Shown piece by piece: positions 21,838 to 35,658 of a DNA stretch of 64,000 nt (position 1 is the first letter of the stretch; the number at the start of each line of letters is the position of its first letter). Under the pieces are notes generated by a model. That model had not been told where the DNA came from. It was given only the letters and a program-made list of their open reading frames with translations, and searched no databases. The translations under genes were made by a program, and so were the position numbers. Source of the stretch: Cudoniella acicularis (lineage: Eukaryota > Ascomycota > Leotiomycetes > Helotiales > Helotiaceae). Location: the NCBI GenBank assembly GCA_013054445.1, contig JAAMPI010000012.1:1-64000 (forward strand). The letters run 5' to 3'.

Positions 21838-22890
21838 ATGCTCAAGCTCGATAAAATGGCCATTTTCCCACTCCCTCCCGGTCTGGAGTCTACGACGTTC
21901 TCAAGTCTCTACTCTTTCGCTTCGGATCAAAATCCTCATCTCTCTTTTCTAGAAAAACTTTGGTGGACGCATTTCGCATACTGGCAGAATGACATCGTGG
22001 CCACCGGTATTCCCCTCGCTCTTTTAGAATGTTTGCGTACTAAGGGCACTACCGATCCTGCTGCACGCAGTCATGCTCAATTTCATCTCCCACGAACTCG
22101 TATACTTCGGACGCGGTTTCATGTGGTCAATCATCGACGCGATGCCACGAACCTTCGGAAAATACAAGATCCAAGACCAGAAACGACCTTCATTCTTGGA
22201 GATCTGGAAATGCACTAAAGACATCACGTTCGTCCACTTTTTTACCGGAGGGCCTCTGTATGCGGGGTATTACCCCGTAGCAATATGCTTCGGTTTAGAT
22301 TTCGAGGCTCCATTTCCCAGTTCCGGACGCATGATTGCACAAATAATATATTTTTTCATTTTGGAAGATACATATCACTATTGGGCTCACCGATTCCTTC
22401 ACTGGAGCCCGTTGTACAGGAAAATTTGCAAACCACATCACGATTACAGCGCTCGTTTCGGTCTCGCCGCTGAATATGTGAGTTTTTGGGAAGTGATGAT
22501 TCTTGGAGTGGGGACAATCGGGCCCCTTTACTTCTTGGCGGTATTATTGGCCAGGTGCATTTGGTGACCTTCATGTACTGGATTGCACTTCGTGTCATCC
22601 AGACTGTCGATTCGCATTCGGGTTACGACTCCCCTTGGAGGTTGGGACATTGGTTGCCGCTATGGGCAGGTGTTAGTTGGCATGATCAACACCATAAATG
22701 ATTTCAAGGGAATTATTCTAGCTCCTTCAAGCATTGGGGTGGTGAGGATTTCTAATTCTTTTTATTGAAAAGAATATGGGTTGAATTTATGCTAATAATT
22801 CTAGTCTTGATGGGAACCGACGCTGGACCGAAAGGGGCAGAGAAACGGGGTCTCAAAATGGAGAGGGAGAAGATGGGCTATAGATCTTGA
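21838..22890 (+). pseudogene. Broken ERG25-like C-4 methylsterol oxidase paralogue
   Basis: Resembles Erg25 of the fatty-acid hydroxylase/sterol desaturase superfamily, which oxidises the C-4 methyl of sterols in the ER. Recognisable parts: FLEKLWWTHFAYWQNDIVAT, FISHELVYFGRG, EDTYHYWAHRFLHW, HHDYSARFGLAAEY, VDSHSGYDSPW and WHDQHH. Two normal introns remain (22007-22070; 22742-22804). The gene is not intact: a one-base frameshift lies near 22535-22540 between PLYFL and GGIIGQVHLV, and an in-frame TGA sits at 22699-22701 directly after the last histidine box. The second iron-ligand box, normally HxxHH, reads CKPHH, so its first histidine has become cysteine. The essential ERG25 gene must therefore be elsewhere; this is a decaying extra copy. 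Confidence 0.78.
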
Positions 22891-24250
22891 ATGGGAGTTT
22901 AAATATTGGCCGTGGCATCTGATAACACATATTTTCTTAGCAATAATGTAAAAATTGTCTAGGATAATTGTTCGGCTATCAAGTGTTCAGTCATCTGTTT
23001 CGCAAAATCACACGAAACACTTGAAAAGTATTAAATAAATGCTAAGTCGAATGGATTTATACGGGAGAAATAGAAATAAGACGATATTCTTGATTAGGTG
23101 AGACTGAAGACTTTCCGAATAATGTCTCACGGAGCAGAATTATTTCAAGTGTTACAGGTGAACTGGGCGCACCAACTTGAGAAGAATATCCTGGTCGCTT
23201 GGGCTTGTCTTCCGCCACATTTTAATAGTACCTCGATTGTTCCTTTTCGAATATATAACCGTTGTCAAATGCATGCTCCATAACCAAGTTAGATTGCAAC
23301 TCGGTTGTTGCACAATAATCAGTTGGTCATGATAGCAGCACCGAAAACCACAACCCCTCTGCCCTCGTGAATGTAGGTTGGTGACAGAGCTCGTATTACC
23401 AGGAGAAGAAGAGATGGAAGATGCGGCGGAGAGCGGCCGTCGGTATCCGTTAAGGTAAGGGATTGTATGTGAGGAAGCTCCGTTTAAAGTTAAAGCCAAC
23501 GTTACCAAGCCTTGTAGAGGGCTTTGGAAAACTCTTGAACTCGGCTTCTTTGGTCCTTCGCCGAGACAGCAATTTCTAGAACAACAAGGCCAGTATGAAA
23601 TCCGAGCCAATGTCACTTGATGCTGTCCTCGTTATTGATGGCTGTGATGATAAAGCACGAGCGCCGTGGTACTTTCTCACAAGACGCTGCATACTTGTAT
23701 GCAAGTTTTGAAGGAGGCCAGGGAATAGCTGGGAATCGATCTGAAGAGAATATAAATTCAACATTTCAGGTCAGCTGTAAAGTGTGAGATAGACAATTAC
23801 CCTAAGAAGTAGAAGGGGTTGAAAAAGGTCAGTGAATGTCCATTTCTATTGCATTGATAGATCTTGAAATATTACTCGACGAAGTCGACACGATGAGTAG
23901 CGAACAGCCACTGCCAAAAATCCAATACAAGGGCATTTGAATATCTTAATATTGAGCTTCTTAAAAGGGTTGAAAGTCTTTCGAAGAAAATGAACTTCTG
24001 GGTCGAAAATAGAGAGGACGCTGAAGCGAGCCCCTGAACTCGGCTGAATGCGGGGTCAATCATCTCGGCAATAGCTCCGGAGCGGGGTACTTCCAATGGA
24101 AAGCTCCCCCACCTTCAAAACAAACCTCCGAAACGTCATCGAATAATCTGGTAACACAATTGATTTATAACACCTTTGCATATCCTTCTCTAATTACCAA
24201 CCCGTCCTCTACCTTCAACCTCTCGTCAAAGCCCAATCAAAAAGAATCGT
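22891..24250. other. Gene-poor region before quinone oxidoreductase
   Basis: Open segments on the minus strand (23152-23616, 23576-23764, 23872-24096) have no recognisable domain and could not be joined into a convincing gene. The last 150 bases are CT/AC-rich and form the leader of the oxidoreductase gene. Confidence 0.45.
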
Positions 24251-25510
24251 ATGTCCGCACGACACACCACCCGCCTCTTCAATTCTCACCTTCGCCCTAC
24301 AACACGCCTTGCTCAGCTCAAACTCCACTTTCAACCTAACAAGACTCCCGAATTTCATCGCTTTCCAGCGCGCACAATGGCGACTTCAATCCCGAAGACG
24401 ATGAAAGGCGTTCTCATAGAGAAAACAGGTGGTGTGGAGGTGTTACAATACAAGACCGATCTTCCTGTGCCATCCCCAAAGGAGGGGGAGATACTGGTGA
24501 AGAACAATTTCATCGGGATAAACTACATTGACACGTACGCTCATATCCATTACGCCCTGAACCCAACTCATTTTTAAAGAGGCAATATTAACAGTAACAA
24601 AACAGCTACTTCAGAACCGGCCTCTACTCCGTACCTAAACCCGAAATCCTCGGCCGCGAAGCAGAAGGAACCATTGTCTCTACAGGCCCAGGCGAGCTTT
24701 ATGGCATGAAGACAGGTGACCGAGTAGTCTGGATGGCTTCAGGCGCCTACGCCGAATTCACCGCCGTCCCAGCCGCAAAATCACACGTTATCCCCCCCGC
24801 TCTCGAACCTGGCATTGCAGCCGCAGCTCTACTTCAAGGCCTGACAGCCCTGACACTTATACGCGAAGCACATTTTGTGCAAAAAGGAGACTGGGTGTTG
24901 GTGCACGCTGCAGCTGGGGGTGTGGGCCTTTGGTTATGCCAATTGCTCAAAGCGGTTGGAGCAAAAGTTATTGGGACGAGTAGTTCGGAGGAGAAAATGA
25001 AGCTTGCCAAAGAAAATGGGGCACAGGAGATGGTGAATTATAAGACTGAGAAGGATTTCGTGAAGAGAATCAAGGAGATTACAAGTGGGGAGGGCGTGGC
25101 TGTTGTTTTTGATAGCACGGGTAAGGATCAGTTCGAGAATGATTTGGAAGTTGTTGCGCGGAAAGGGAGTCTGGTTTCTTATGGAAACTCGGTAAGTATT
25201 CTTCCCTGGAAAGATGAGAAAGATTGAGAAACACGAAGGACATTCTAATCTTTGATAGTCGGGAGCTGTACCCCCTTTCTCAATCTCGAAGTTGTCTGCG
25301 AAGAATATCAAGCTGCTGAGACCGACACTTTTCAACTACATCTACACCAGAGAAGAGTTCGAGAAGTACAGCGCGGAGTTGTTCGACTTCATTATTAAAG
25401 ATAAGATGAACGTTAAAATCCATGAGATCTACCCGCTTGCAGAGGTTGCAAGGGCACACACTGATATCGAAGGACGAAAGACAACAGGCAAATTGCTGCT
25501 GAAGCCGTAG
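24251..25510 (+). CDS. NADPH:quinone oxidoreductase (zeta-crystallin type)
   Basis: Three exons (24251-24534, 24606-25191, 25259-25510), with introns of 71 nt (GTACGC...ACAG) and 67 nt (GTAAGT...ATAG), giving 373 residues. This is an MDR-family enzyme without structural zinc: an N-terminal GroES-like part (MKGVLIEKTGGVEVL; FIGINYIDTYFRTGLY), then a Rossmann fold with AAAGGVGLWLCQLLKAVGAKVIG. It is close to yeast Zta1, which reduces quinones with NADPH in stress protection. The first ATG adds about 42 residues rich in Arg, Ser and Leu with no acidic residue until late, resembling a mitochondrial presequence. A second ATG at 24377 (MATSIPKTMKG) would make a cytosolic form. Ends 112 bp from the convergent epimerase gene. 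Confidence 0.92.
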
Positions 25511-25621
25511 ATGTATGAATAGCTTAAATTCAGCAAAACTATCTATCGGACTTCTACTTTTATGCTCAGTATGTCAGTATATGCCAAGGACCAATAATGA
25601 AGTTTATAGCAAAGACAATGC

Positions 25622-26971
<1,350 letters not shown>

Positions 26972-28479
26972 GGTAGCTTCTTTGAAGAAGAAATGATGCG
27001 GATATTCAAAAGAAGGAAATTATGAAATTGTATGTGGTGATCAGCATCAGAAACGGTGCTAATGTTGGAGATTTTGGTGGGATGTCGCGAAATCACAAAA
27101 AATTTATGGAAAGCTGCAGGGTTTGGGTCCCAATAACAGAAACGGGCGCTGAGCGCGCTGGTGGAATGGCCTGGAGCACATTGAGGCTTCCCCAGCTTAG
27201 AATCTTGAATGTGAGATATTCCCATGGTAATAAAATGAAAGAAAGAAAGAAACTTACAGAGAAAGCTTCCGCGGCCTTGCAGATATTCTGCAGCAATTAT
27301 AGACCTGGGCCTGGATGGCAGCGCGCCGTTGGGCCAGAGAAAAAGCAACAAAACGCACATTGACCAGAAACCGGTGCGATCACTCTGCTTAACCCTGTGC
27401 ACACACAGCACAACTTCGCAGAATCACAGATATTGCCCCGAGACACTCCATCCTACCTCTACTTTTGTAGGTTCCTTTTCACCCCACCGCCAGATACTGG
27501 AGGCCGTTCGCCGTCATGGCGGCACAGGTAGGACTATAGGTGGCTCGAGAGTCAGACTCCAGCCATCACCAGCCATCATCAGCTACAGCGTAGCTTCCTC
27601 AGGCCTGCTGGGCTGTCCCAAGCTGATCCCGGCTGATGAGCCTGGTCGTCGCGACTTCCGCGACCGACCTCTCGGCCCAAGAATGAAAACATTGTCGAAA
27701 GCGGTCCCCCAACATGAGAAATACCCCGCAAGCGACCAGATTTGTCTTTGTTGTAGATGTGCTTTGTGTGGGGTTCTTAGTCGTCGCTACTCCGGGAGCA
27801 GCGCGAACAGAGCAATAAATGGCATCCCATTGTCCGTCCTTTGTCGCGCATTGTTCCGCGACTCGAAGTCAGCTCCAACTTGCGCTCCACGCTTTTAACA
27901 GCAACTCGATATTTCGCACAACTCGCCGGTGACAATAGCTTTGCCAAAATTGCTTGCGCTGTGATTGTCGCGTTTGCTGTGGATTTGGACTTGGATACTT
28001 GATTGTTCGCGAGGTTTTGGTAGTGTTATTCACTATTGACAGGAGATCTCAATAGTCTCAGCACAATAGTAAGTCGACTATTCAATTGTATTGTGCTTTC
28101 ACAATTGTACGAGAATCGGAACAATTCACTGCTGGACAACTCCCATTGAACATGTTTCAAAGGTCCCTTCTACCCAGATTTTGATTACAGTCACACAATC
28201 TCTTCAAAGACTTTAAGCTCACGATTGACAACAGTTATCCTCCATATCCGGCCCCGTCCAGTTATTTCGAGCCAACAATTTCAAAAATTTCAACACAAGA
28301 AGAGAGAATTCTGAAAAATAATCCCGATCGCGGAGTCAGAGCACGAGAATCGAAAGAGCAGCAGTTGCTAGTGGAATAGCAGAAGAAAGAGCCGGCAAAA
28401 CAGCGCGTATTGAAGAAAGCAACCAAGTATCTGGAGACGAGAACAGGAGCAATTGGTAGGAAACGAACAAACCAGCATC
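26972..28479. other. Long divergent intergenic region
   Basis: About 1.5 kb between the epimerase and SUN-protein starts. No coding region is supported. Short open segments (27022-27411 and 27329-27898) have no domain features. The region should hold both promoters and a long leader of the SUN gene. Confidence 0.5.
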
Positions 28480-30870
28480 ATGTCCACAAGACGATCCCTT
28501 CGAGGAGCCAGCAGGCAGGCTAGCAGCAGAGGTGCTTCTCCCGCCGTCACCGACAACCCACCCACCCCAAGAGTTTCAACAAGGCGAGCAGGGAACGCTC
28601 CTTTGCCAGCGGTCAACCTCCGAGCAAGTACAGCCTATGGCACGAATACAGTTCCAGCAATTTCTAGCAGGAGTGGGCACCAACCCTCACAACAGCTTGG
28701 CGATGTTCTTCAAAACATTCTCAAGCCGGTGGCAGAAGAGGAAACTAGTAGTAAGTCGATTACCATAATTCCAAAAATATGCTAACAATTTCAAAGATGT
28801 TTCTGCGGCGGCAGGACGCGGCCGAAAGAATGCGAAAAAGAGCGTTACTATTGAGGAATGGCCTGGCTCAGGAGCTGTTAAAAGTACTCCCAACGTCCAA
28901 AACGGCTATATCGACCCTGACCGAACTTTCGGAGAGGAAAGTGAGATCAATGTGCATGGTACATTTGATACTTCATCCATAAGCCAGCCCAGTCCACCCC
29001 ACGAGACACCACAACAACAAAGACCTATTACCAATGGCTCTGTCACTCCACACCTCAAAACCCGACAACAACAAGCCCCACCAAGAAAAGAACCACCACA
29101 ACCAATCTCGCAACAGCTTGGCAACCGACCTTCGTCAGTTCGGCGGGGTGGTGGTCGCCCAGCAGCCGCAGGTCGCGATGGATTATTCCCGGTCCAATTC
29201 AATGGAATCCATCGTCCTCAAATCCCTGACTTTGCGCCAAATCTGAAAGATTTTTTCCTGCGGGTTATTGAAGGCGCTTCTTCGATCATTAGATGGTGAG
29301 TAATTCCGTTAAAACCCCTCATACATATTAAGCTCACATATTTAGGTCTTGGGAGAATGCAAAGGGCGGTCTGTTTTGGCTATGGGCTCCTATCTTATTT
29401 CTAATAATTGCCTCTGCGATCTTCGGGGGCGGCAGGAGCACCGGAGATGGTGTTGAAAAGGTGCCATTTCGATTTTACGGTTTTAACATTAGGCATAACG
29501 TCGGCCAATTTATTCCCAACTGGGTCGCCCATCCATTGGAGTCGTTAGATGCTGCTGGTCTTCAAAATATCCAGACTGGCCTCAGGACCTTCGACTATAA
29601 GATTGCTAGCCTCAAGCAGCAAGTAGATCTCGACTCTCAAGCTCTTGCGAAAATTCAGAAAGCCCTTCCGGAGTTTCTTGTTGTCAAGAAGGACCGTCAC
29701 GGTGTTTTGCAAATTCCACAAGACTTTTGGCAGGCACTTCGCGACTTGATCCGTTCAGATGATGATTTAATTCCTCAATCAACAGGCCCAATATCAGGAA
29801 CACCTTCGGGGGCTGATCTCTCTATTAAAGAGTTCGAAAAGAAGGCCGGAAAGCTGTGGGACAAGTTCCTCGACACTAACCGCGGCAAAATTGCTTCATG
29901 GTCAGCCAACAACCTTGATAAAAGATTTCCACAACTTTTGAAAAACAATATTCTTGCATCCAAATCAGAAATTATGGACATCATACGAAACAACTGGGAA
30001 GATAACCAAGATTTGATAAAGACCGAGTTGGAGAAGGTCACAAAAGACCTCGAAAAAGCCCAGCGTCAAATATTGAAACTTCAACAAGAACCGTCTGGTA
30101 TGAGCAACGATCAACTGAAGTCACTTATTTCGTCCCACATCAAAAGCATTCTTCCCATTGCTCAACTGGAAGCACTTGCCAAATCCAACATAAAGGGCAA
30201 TGTCAATTATGGACTTTCTCGGATCAACCACTTCTCTCATGGAACTGGAGCTGTCATCAACCCCCGACTCACTGCTCCAAACTACGTCTTTCCCAGCATG
30301 AATGTATGGTTTCCCAAAAAAATTATCCAATGGTCAATCGGGAACCCAATTCCTATTCCAAACCCCCCTGATGCAGCTCTCAAGTCATGGGAAGAGCATG
30401 GAGATTGCTGGTGTGCTCCTGCTGGAGGCAAAGATGGCCGAGGCCCAACTCTAGCAGTTATTATGGGAGCTGAAATCTACCCCGAGGAGGTGGTGGTAGA
30501 ACACATCATGCCTAGCGCATCCCTCGAACCTGGAGCTGCTCCAAAAGACATGGAATTATGGGCCTCTGTAGAGGGGTTTGAGAACTACGACGAGGTTATC
30601 GCACTGTCGAAACGTCTCTTCTCAAATGAGCCCGAATTTATTACCGATTTCCACTATGTCCGCATAGCGACGTGGACATACGACATTGAATCGTCTGACA
30701 ACATTCAGGCGTTTCCTGTTCAACTCGATCTGAAGGGATTCTCAATACCTACCAATAGGCTCGTTGTTCGTAGCAAGAGCAACTGGGGCGGCGGCAAGGT
30801 CGATTTTACTTGTTTATACCGTATTCGTGTACACGGCGAGAATTCGAAGACTCCTGGATTAGAATCCTGA
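28480..30870 (+). CDS. SUN-domain inner nuclear membrane protein (Sad1-like)
   Basis: Three exons (28480-28750, 28797-29295, 29346-30870), with introns of 46 and 50 nt, giving 764 residues. Layout: a basic, Ser/Pro/Gln-rich nucleoplasmic N-terminus (about 1-255, starting MSTRRSLRGASRQ); one membrane helix near 264-286 (FWLWAPILFLIIASAIFGG); a lumenal stretch with coiled-coil propensity (TELEKVTKDLEKAQRQILKL, about 483-502); and a C-terminal SUN domain (about 543-755) with NYGLSRINHFSHGTGAVINP and CWCAPAGGKDGRGPTLAVIMG, ending VDFTCLYRIRVHG. SUN proteins pair with KASH proteins to form the LINC bridge between nucleoskeleton and cytoskeleton, and in fungi they attach spindle pole bodies and telomeres. 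The second intron splits W|SWENA just before the membrane helix. Strong assignment. Confidence 0.93.
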
Positions 30871-31292
30871 AAATTGGGCCGAGCATTATTTTCTGTTATT
30901 TTCCTACGTATTGTGACATTTTCAGGTCTGGCGTTTATCGGGGGGTTCGGTGGGCAAATACCCTTCTGTGTTAAGACGCAATCATGCATGTTTCGAACGA
31001 GAGTAGGCGAATGCGTCCTTCGTATATTATACTAGGATAGAAAGTTCAGATTTCAAATTGCTGTGCTGTGCGTAATTTGTGTTGTGTCGATTCGTGAGAT
31101 AGCCCGGAATATTTGTTCAAGTATTAAAACTCGATCTAGTCAGGAGAAGCATGCTTAAAGTTCCGATTTTCGAACTCAGTGGCTTGGTCATGAAGGATAC
31201 AAGGAAATTTTTGTGTTTCCAACAAGGGCCAAACAAAATTATGGGGTATCAAGATGGTCACTTTGTTTCTATCTACACGAGACTGAAGAGGG

Positions 31293-33719
31293 TCATTCGA
31301 GAAGATCGGCTGCAAGAGCCTCAAGATCTTCCAAAGTCTCTGGCTCATCTTCTGCTTCAATGAAACGTCCTTTCTTCTTTGCTGCCTTTTCATCATCAGA
31401 GTCATCTTCAAACCATTTCTTGGGCCTTTTCGGCGCCCGGCCTTCTTCATCGTCAGCCAAGGGTAAGGAAGCAAGGAGTGCCATAGGATCTTGATGATCG
31501 CTATCGTCAACCAACTCAGGTGCCTCCTCGTCATCCCCAGCCTTCTCAGCTGCTTCCCTCGCCTTCTTCTTTTCTCGCCTCTCCCTCTTCTTCGCTTTCG
31601 CAAGCTGCTTGTCATCAAGATCTGCTTCGCGAACCCTCGCAGCCTCTTCCTCCAAGAACTTCGCTCTCTGACTCTCAGCAGTTCCGCGTTGACGGAAAGC
31701 TTGTTCATCTTCGAGCTCGTACATCTGATGGGGTTTGCCCTCGTCATCAAACACCAATTTCGTGCCCTTCTCCTTAAGCTTCAGTAGCTTTTTCTTGGAC
31801 TTCAAAAGCTTCTCTTTCCGTTTAGAGTCTATCACGATTGGTTCCCTGCCAATACCGGGTATAACTTTCGCTGCCGGGCCAGAAGTTTCCAAATCCGAAT
31901 CTTCTCCAGAGCTGTGTTCATCCACCGGTACAACTCTCTTTACTGAGAGGAAGTCGTTGTCTTCATCGGCATCTCCTCCCGCGTCAGCACCTTGGTCCTG
32001 ATCACCATTCGCAATCATTTTCGAGTAGTGGCCAGAAAGAACATCTTGGTTACGACGTTCGAACATGCGATCATATTTCGTTCTGACTCCAGGTTTCTTC
32101 GTCGCTTTACTTGATTCATCACCTTCACTGTCTTCATCGCTCGAGAGCAGTGCCCGTGGCTGGTTCTTGATCTTCTTCGCGTCATCTCCCTTCTGAAACT
32201 TGATTTTCGGAGCACCCGGGAGACCCATACTCGCAGCATAACCTTCTAAATCATACTCGTTAATTTTAAAAATTTCCTTATCTTTTTGGACAAATATTGA
32301 TCGGGTGTAACTGGCGAACGCTTTCTGGCCCAAGTATTTAAGCTCTGGATCCTGAAAGCACATGTTCTGTAGCTGACTCTTGATGCTTTGTTGCTTCTTT
32401 TCTCTTGGTTTCGTTCTTTGGATTGGAACCTTCTTGTGTTCTAATCTCTTCAGCATGCCCTCCTCTTCGCTTGGATCCAGGAATAGAACCGCTTTTCCAG
32501 CCCTTTCATACCGAGCAGTCCGACCTACTCTATGAATGTAAGTATCTGCATCTTCTGGGCAGTCAAGCTGAATGACCCAGTCGACCGCAGGAAAGTCAAG
32601 GCCTCTAGCAACGACATCCGTAGCAAAAATACATGAGTTCTTCGACGCCGAAAACTTTGACGTGATGTCCAATCTAGCAGCTTGTTTTTGTCGTCCATGA
32701 AGATGTAAAAGTGGTATGCCAGGTTGTAGATGCCGGAAACTCTCATAAACGAATCGTACTTGCTTGCCAGAAGACAAGAATACTATTACTTTAGCCTTCA
32801 GATTAGACCTGATGAAGCTAAAAAGCGTATCCAACTTCTCAGCAAGAGGAGTGAGAACATAGAATTGTTGCAAAGTCGAGGGTGTTGCGCTAGTAGCTGA
32901 CTCGTGAACTGAGACGTATTCTGGGTCTTGCAGACTTAATCTAGCCAAATCCGAGACCTTCTTCGTCTGCGTTGCACTAAAAAGCATAGTCTGTCTCTGC
33001 TTTGGCAAATGTTCGACAATCGCATCAACCGCAGATTGGAAACCCATGTCCATGATTCGATCCGCCTCATCCAGCACCAACATCTGCAGGTTGTCGACCT
33101 CGAAGGCTGCCGTTTGATCCAGGTGTTGTAGCATTCTTCCAGGTGTGCAAACCAATATATTCATCCTTCCTAAACGCTCTTGTTCCTCCTGGAGACTCCG
33201 ACCACCTATGATGAGGCCTGCCGAAAATGTATGATACCGCCCAATTTTTCGCAGGACCTCGAATATCTGGATCGCCAATTCTCGAGTTGGCGATATTATG
33301 AGCGCGCCTAATCCATCTAGCTCTGTCCATTTTTGCCTGTAAAGATTCTCCAATACCGGGACCAAGAAAGATAGAGTCTTTCCGCTTCCAGTCTTTGCAG
33401 CACCCAATATATCCTTTCCTTTCAACGCCAGCGGCAGTGATTTCGATTGAATCTCGGTCAGCGTTTTGAAGCGGGAAGCTTCGAGGCCGGATGAGGTAGG
33501 TTGCGATAAGGGGAGGTCCGAAAATTGTTTTATCTCTGCTTTCGGATCCTAAAACTGTGAGCAGGTACAAGTCAACATAGCGGGAAAACGTACCAACTCA
33601 TCAACTCTTTTCTGGAGTGCTTCGTGATCATCAACTTCACGCTTTCGTTTTAGCGATCGCACATCATTCCTGGATCTTCCCGAGGCTTTGAGCTTTCGCC
33701 CGGAGGAAGGAGTTGCCAT
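31293..33719 (-). CDS. DBP4: DEAD-box RNA helicase Dbp4/Hca4
   Basis: Two exons (33594-33719, 31293-33548) with a 45-nt intron (GTACGT...TTAG), giving 793 residues. Full helicase set: Q-motif region [13 protein letters not shown], motif [10 protein letters not shown], Ia PTRELA, II DEAD, III SAT and [10 protein letters not shown]. The sequence around [14 protein letters not shown] and the long, highly charged C-terminus rich in Lys/Glu/Asp match Dbp4 (human DDX10), which releases U14 snoRNA and is needed for 18S rRNA processing in the nucleolus. The short N-terminal exon is basic ([19 protein letters not shown]), fitting nucleolar targeting. Converges on the SUN gene with 422 bp between stops. 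No lesion seen. Confidence 0.93.
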
Positions 33720-34044
33720 TTTTCGTTGAAAAAATTGTCGGTATCTTCAAGTCGGCAGAAATTATTTTTGAAGTCCCGCAAAAGTTTAAAGTTTCGCGCT
33801 AGCGCCCCCGCCTCGAACCCCCGCCATACTTTTCTTAGGGGTCGGGCGAAATGCGAATCTAATTATGCTCATAGTTGTCATTTATATTCTAAAACTTCAA
33901 CAAAGTGTAGATGCTTCAGTATTTCTAAGAGTTGAGATATAAATAATTTACATCTTTTTATCCCGGTCGGACTATTGGCAGCCCAAGCTCCAAATGTCCG
34001 TTAACACTCATAACCTGTAAGCATGCCTCAAGATTGACCTTATC

Positions 34045-35658
34045 TCACACCGAGGTCTCAATTCCTCCACGTCTTTCATTTCCTTTCAGCATAATTCTTC
34101 CTCCAGTCCACGTAAATGCGATCACAGCAGCAACGGCACTCAGCAATCCAAGAGACCATCCCATAGTTTCCCAACCAGCTCTTTGGATGATGAATCCAGC
34201 CCAAAGAGGACCGACCAAAGAACCAATAGCATATGCTAAATTAAAAAGCCCGAAGCCTTGTGCTGCTGCTCCTCTCTTTCCCAGGCTTCCTGGTTTCCGG
34301 TTCTCTTGAACAGTTAAGACATGGTCAATCTCAGCCATCAAAGGCGCCATGACCATAGCCATGAATAGCCCAATAAGTACCAATAGAGCACACAAAAGTA
34401 CTTTTTGCTCAATGGAATTGTATGTGACGAAGCGAAGAAGAACCCAGCAGGGAACAGAGCCAAGGAGACCAATTGTTGTGATTGTTCTAGAGCCATATTT
34501 GTCGGAGAAGTACCCAATCAATGGTCCACTTAGCGCAGGCACAACCAAGCAAATGAAAATCAACCCAGCACCGGTGGAATTCCAGGAGAAAATCCTCTTC
34601 ACATACAAAGGAAGAACACTATCGAAGGATCCAAGAGAATTTGATTGTACGAAGCAACCGAAAAGAGCGGCGAGTAAACGGGGAACTCGTAAAAGCGTCA
34701 CAACTGGAGGCAGTCTTTGAGTCCAATTGGGGCTCTTCTCTTCTTCGGCTGGTAGGGAAGGGCTGGCCGATGCAGCTGACTGGCCCACTATTTGTATTCC
34801 ATCTGAATGTGGAATTGCGGACTTTGACTCTGTGGTATCCGACTCATTTGTCATATCGCTTGACACAGACCATTGTCGAGCGACAGATTTCTCTATCATC
34901 GTCAGACGCAGGAAGATGTCGAGGCCGATAATTGCAAAGCCCATTGCAAATACAGAATAGTACCCGGCACGTGCATAGACTACTCCTCCTAGCAATGGCC
35001 CAAGCAGAGATCCGAAGGATGTTGCAGCTGCTATGTAACCCATAGCCTGACCAATATCTTCTTTTGCGATTGTATCAGAGAGTAGGGCAAGACCAACAGT
35101 CCAAACCACCGCGGCTGAAAGGCCCTGCAAGAATCTTCCTGCTATAAGAAGACCGAGGGTGTTACCCGCAGCTAGCATGGCGGTCGATCCCCCAAGAGCA
35201 AGCAAGCCCAATAGCAGAGGGACTCGACGAGAATTTGATCGATCAGCGAACCATCCGAAAATAGCTGTCGATTGAGTTGGTTTAAATTGTCTTAGATATA
35301 TTTTAAATGATGAAGTTGCTCACGAGATCCAACTGCGAGTGCTGCCCCATATACACTCAAGAAAATCGAAGTCCATCGTTGCACGTCCTTCTCCCCTACG
35401 CCCGCCCTAATAGTCAAGGCAAAGGGTAAAACGGGAACAACTAAGGAGTAAAGGAAAATATCCTATAAAAATACAAAATCAGTGCTACTCTAATATGGTC
35501 GAGGCATGGGTTGTAAGTGAACGAACCGTAAAGACTGCAATTGCAATCGTAGCAATAATAAAAGCATTGGAAGATCGAAACTTCAGAAATAGCGGAGCTG
35601 GTGCATCACTAACACGTTCACCATATATGAACGTGTAAAAGTCAGCTTTGGTAAACAT
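34045..35658 (-). CDS. MFS transporter of the DHA1 family
   Basis: Three exons (35527-35658, 35324-35462, 34045-35264), with introns of 64 and 59 nt, giving 496 residues and about 12 helices. The loop 2-3 MFS motif is visible after splicing as SPIFGWFADRSNSRRVPLLLG. Next come the helix 4-5 segments LLIAGRFLQGLSAAVVWTVG and GPLLGGVVYARAGYYSVF (motif C-like). A roughly 60-residue hydrophilic loop (about 200-260; Ser/Glu-rich) divides the two halves. Similar proteins are annotated as drug:proton antiporters or vesicular amine-like carriers; substrate cannot be told. It sits between two ribosome-assembly helicase genes without obvious functional link. Start at 35658 gives a hydrophilic N-tail with DFYTFIYGER. 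Confidence 0.88.

Noticed and set aside
23152..23616. 154-codon minus-strand frame upstream of the quinone oxidoreductase
   Set aside because: No recognisable family, no start context or introns linking it to neighbouring frames; indistinguishable from chance.
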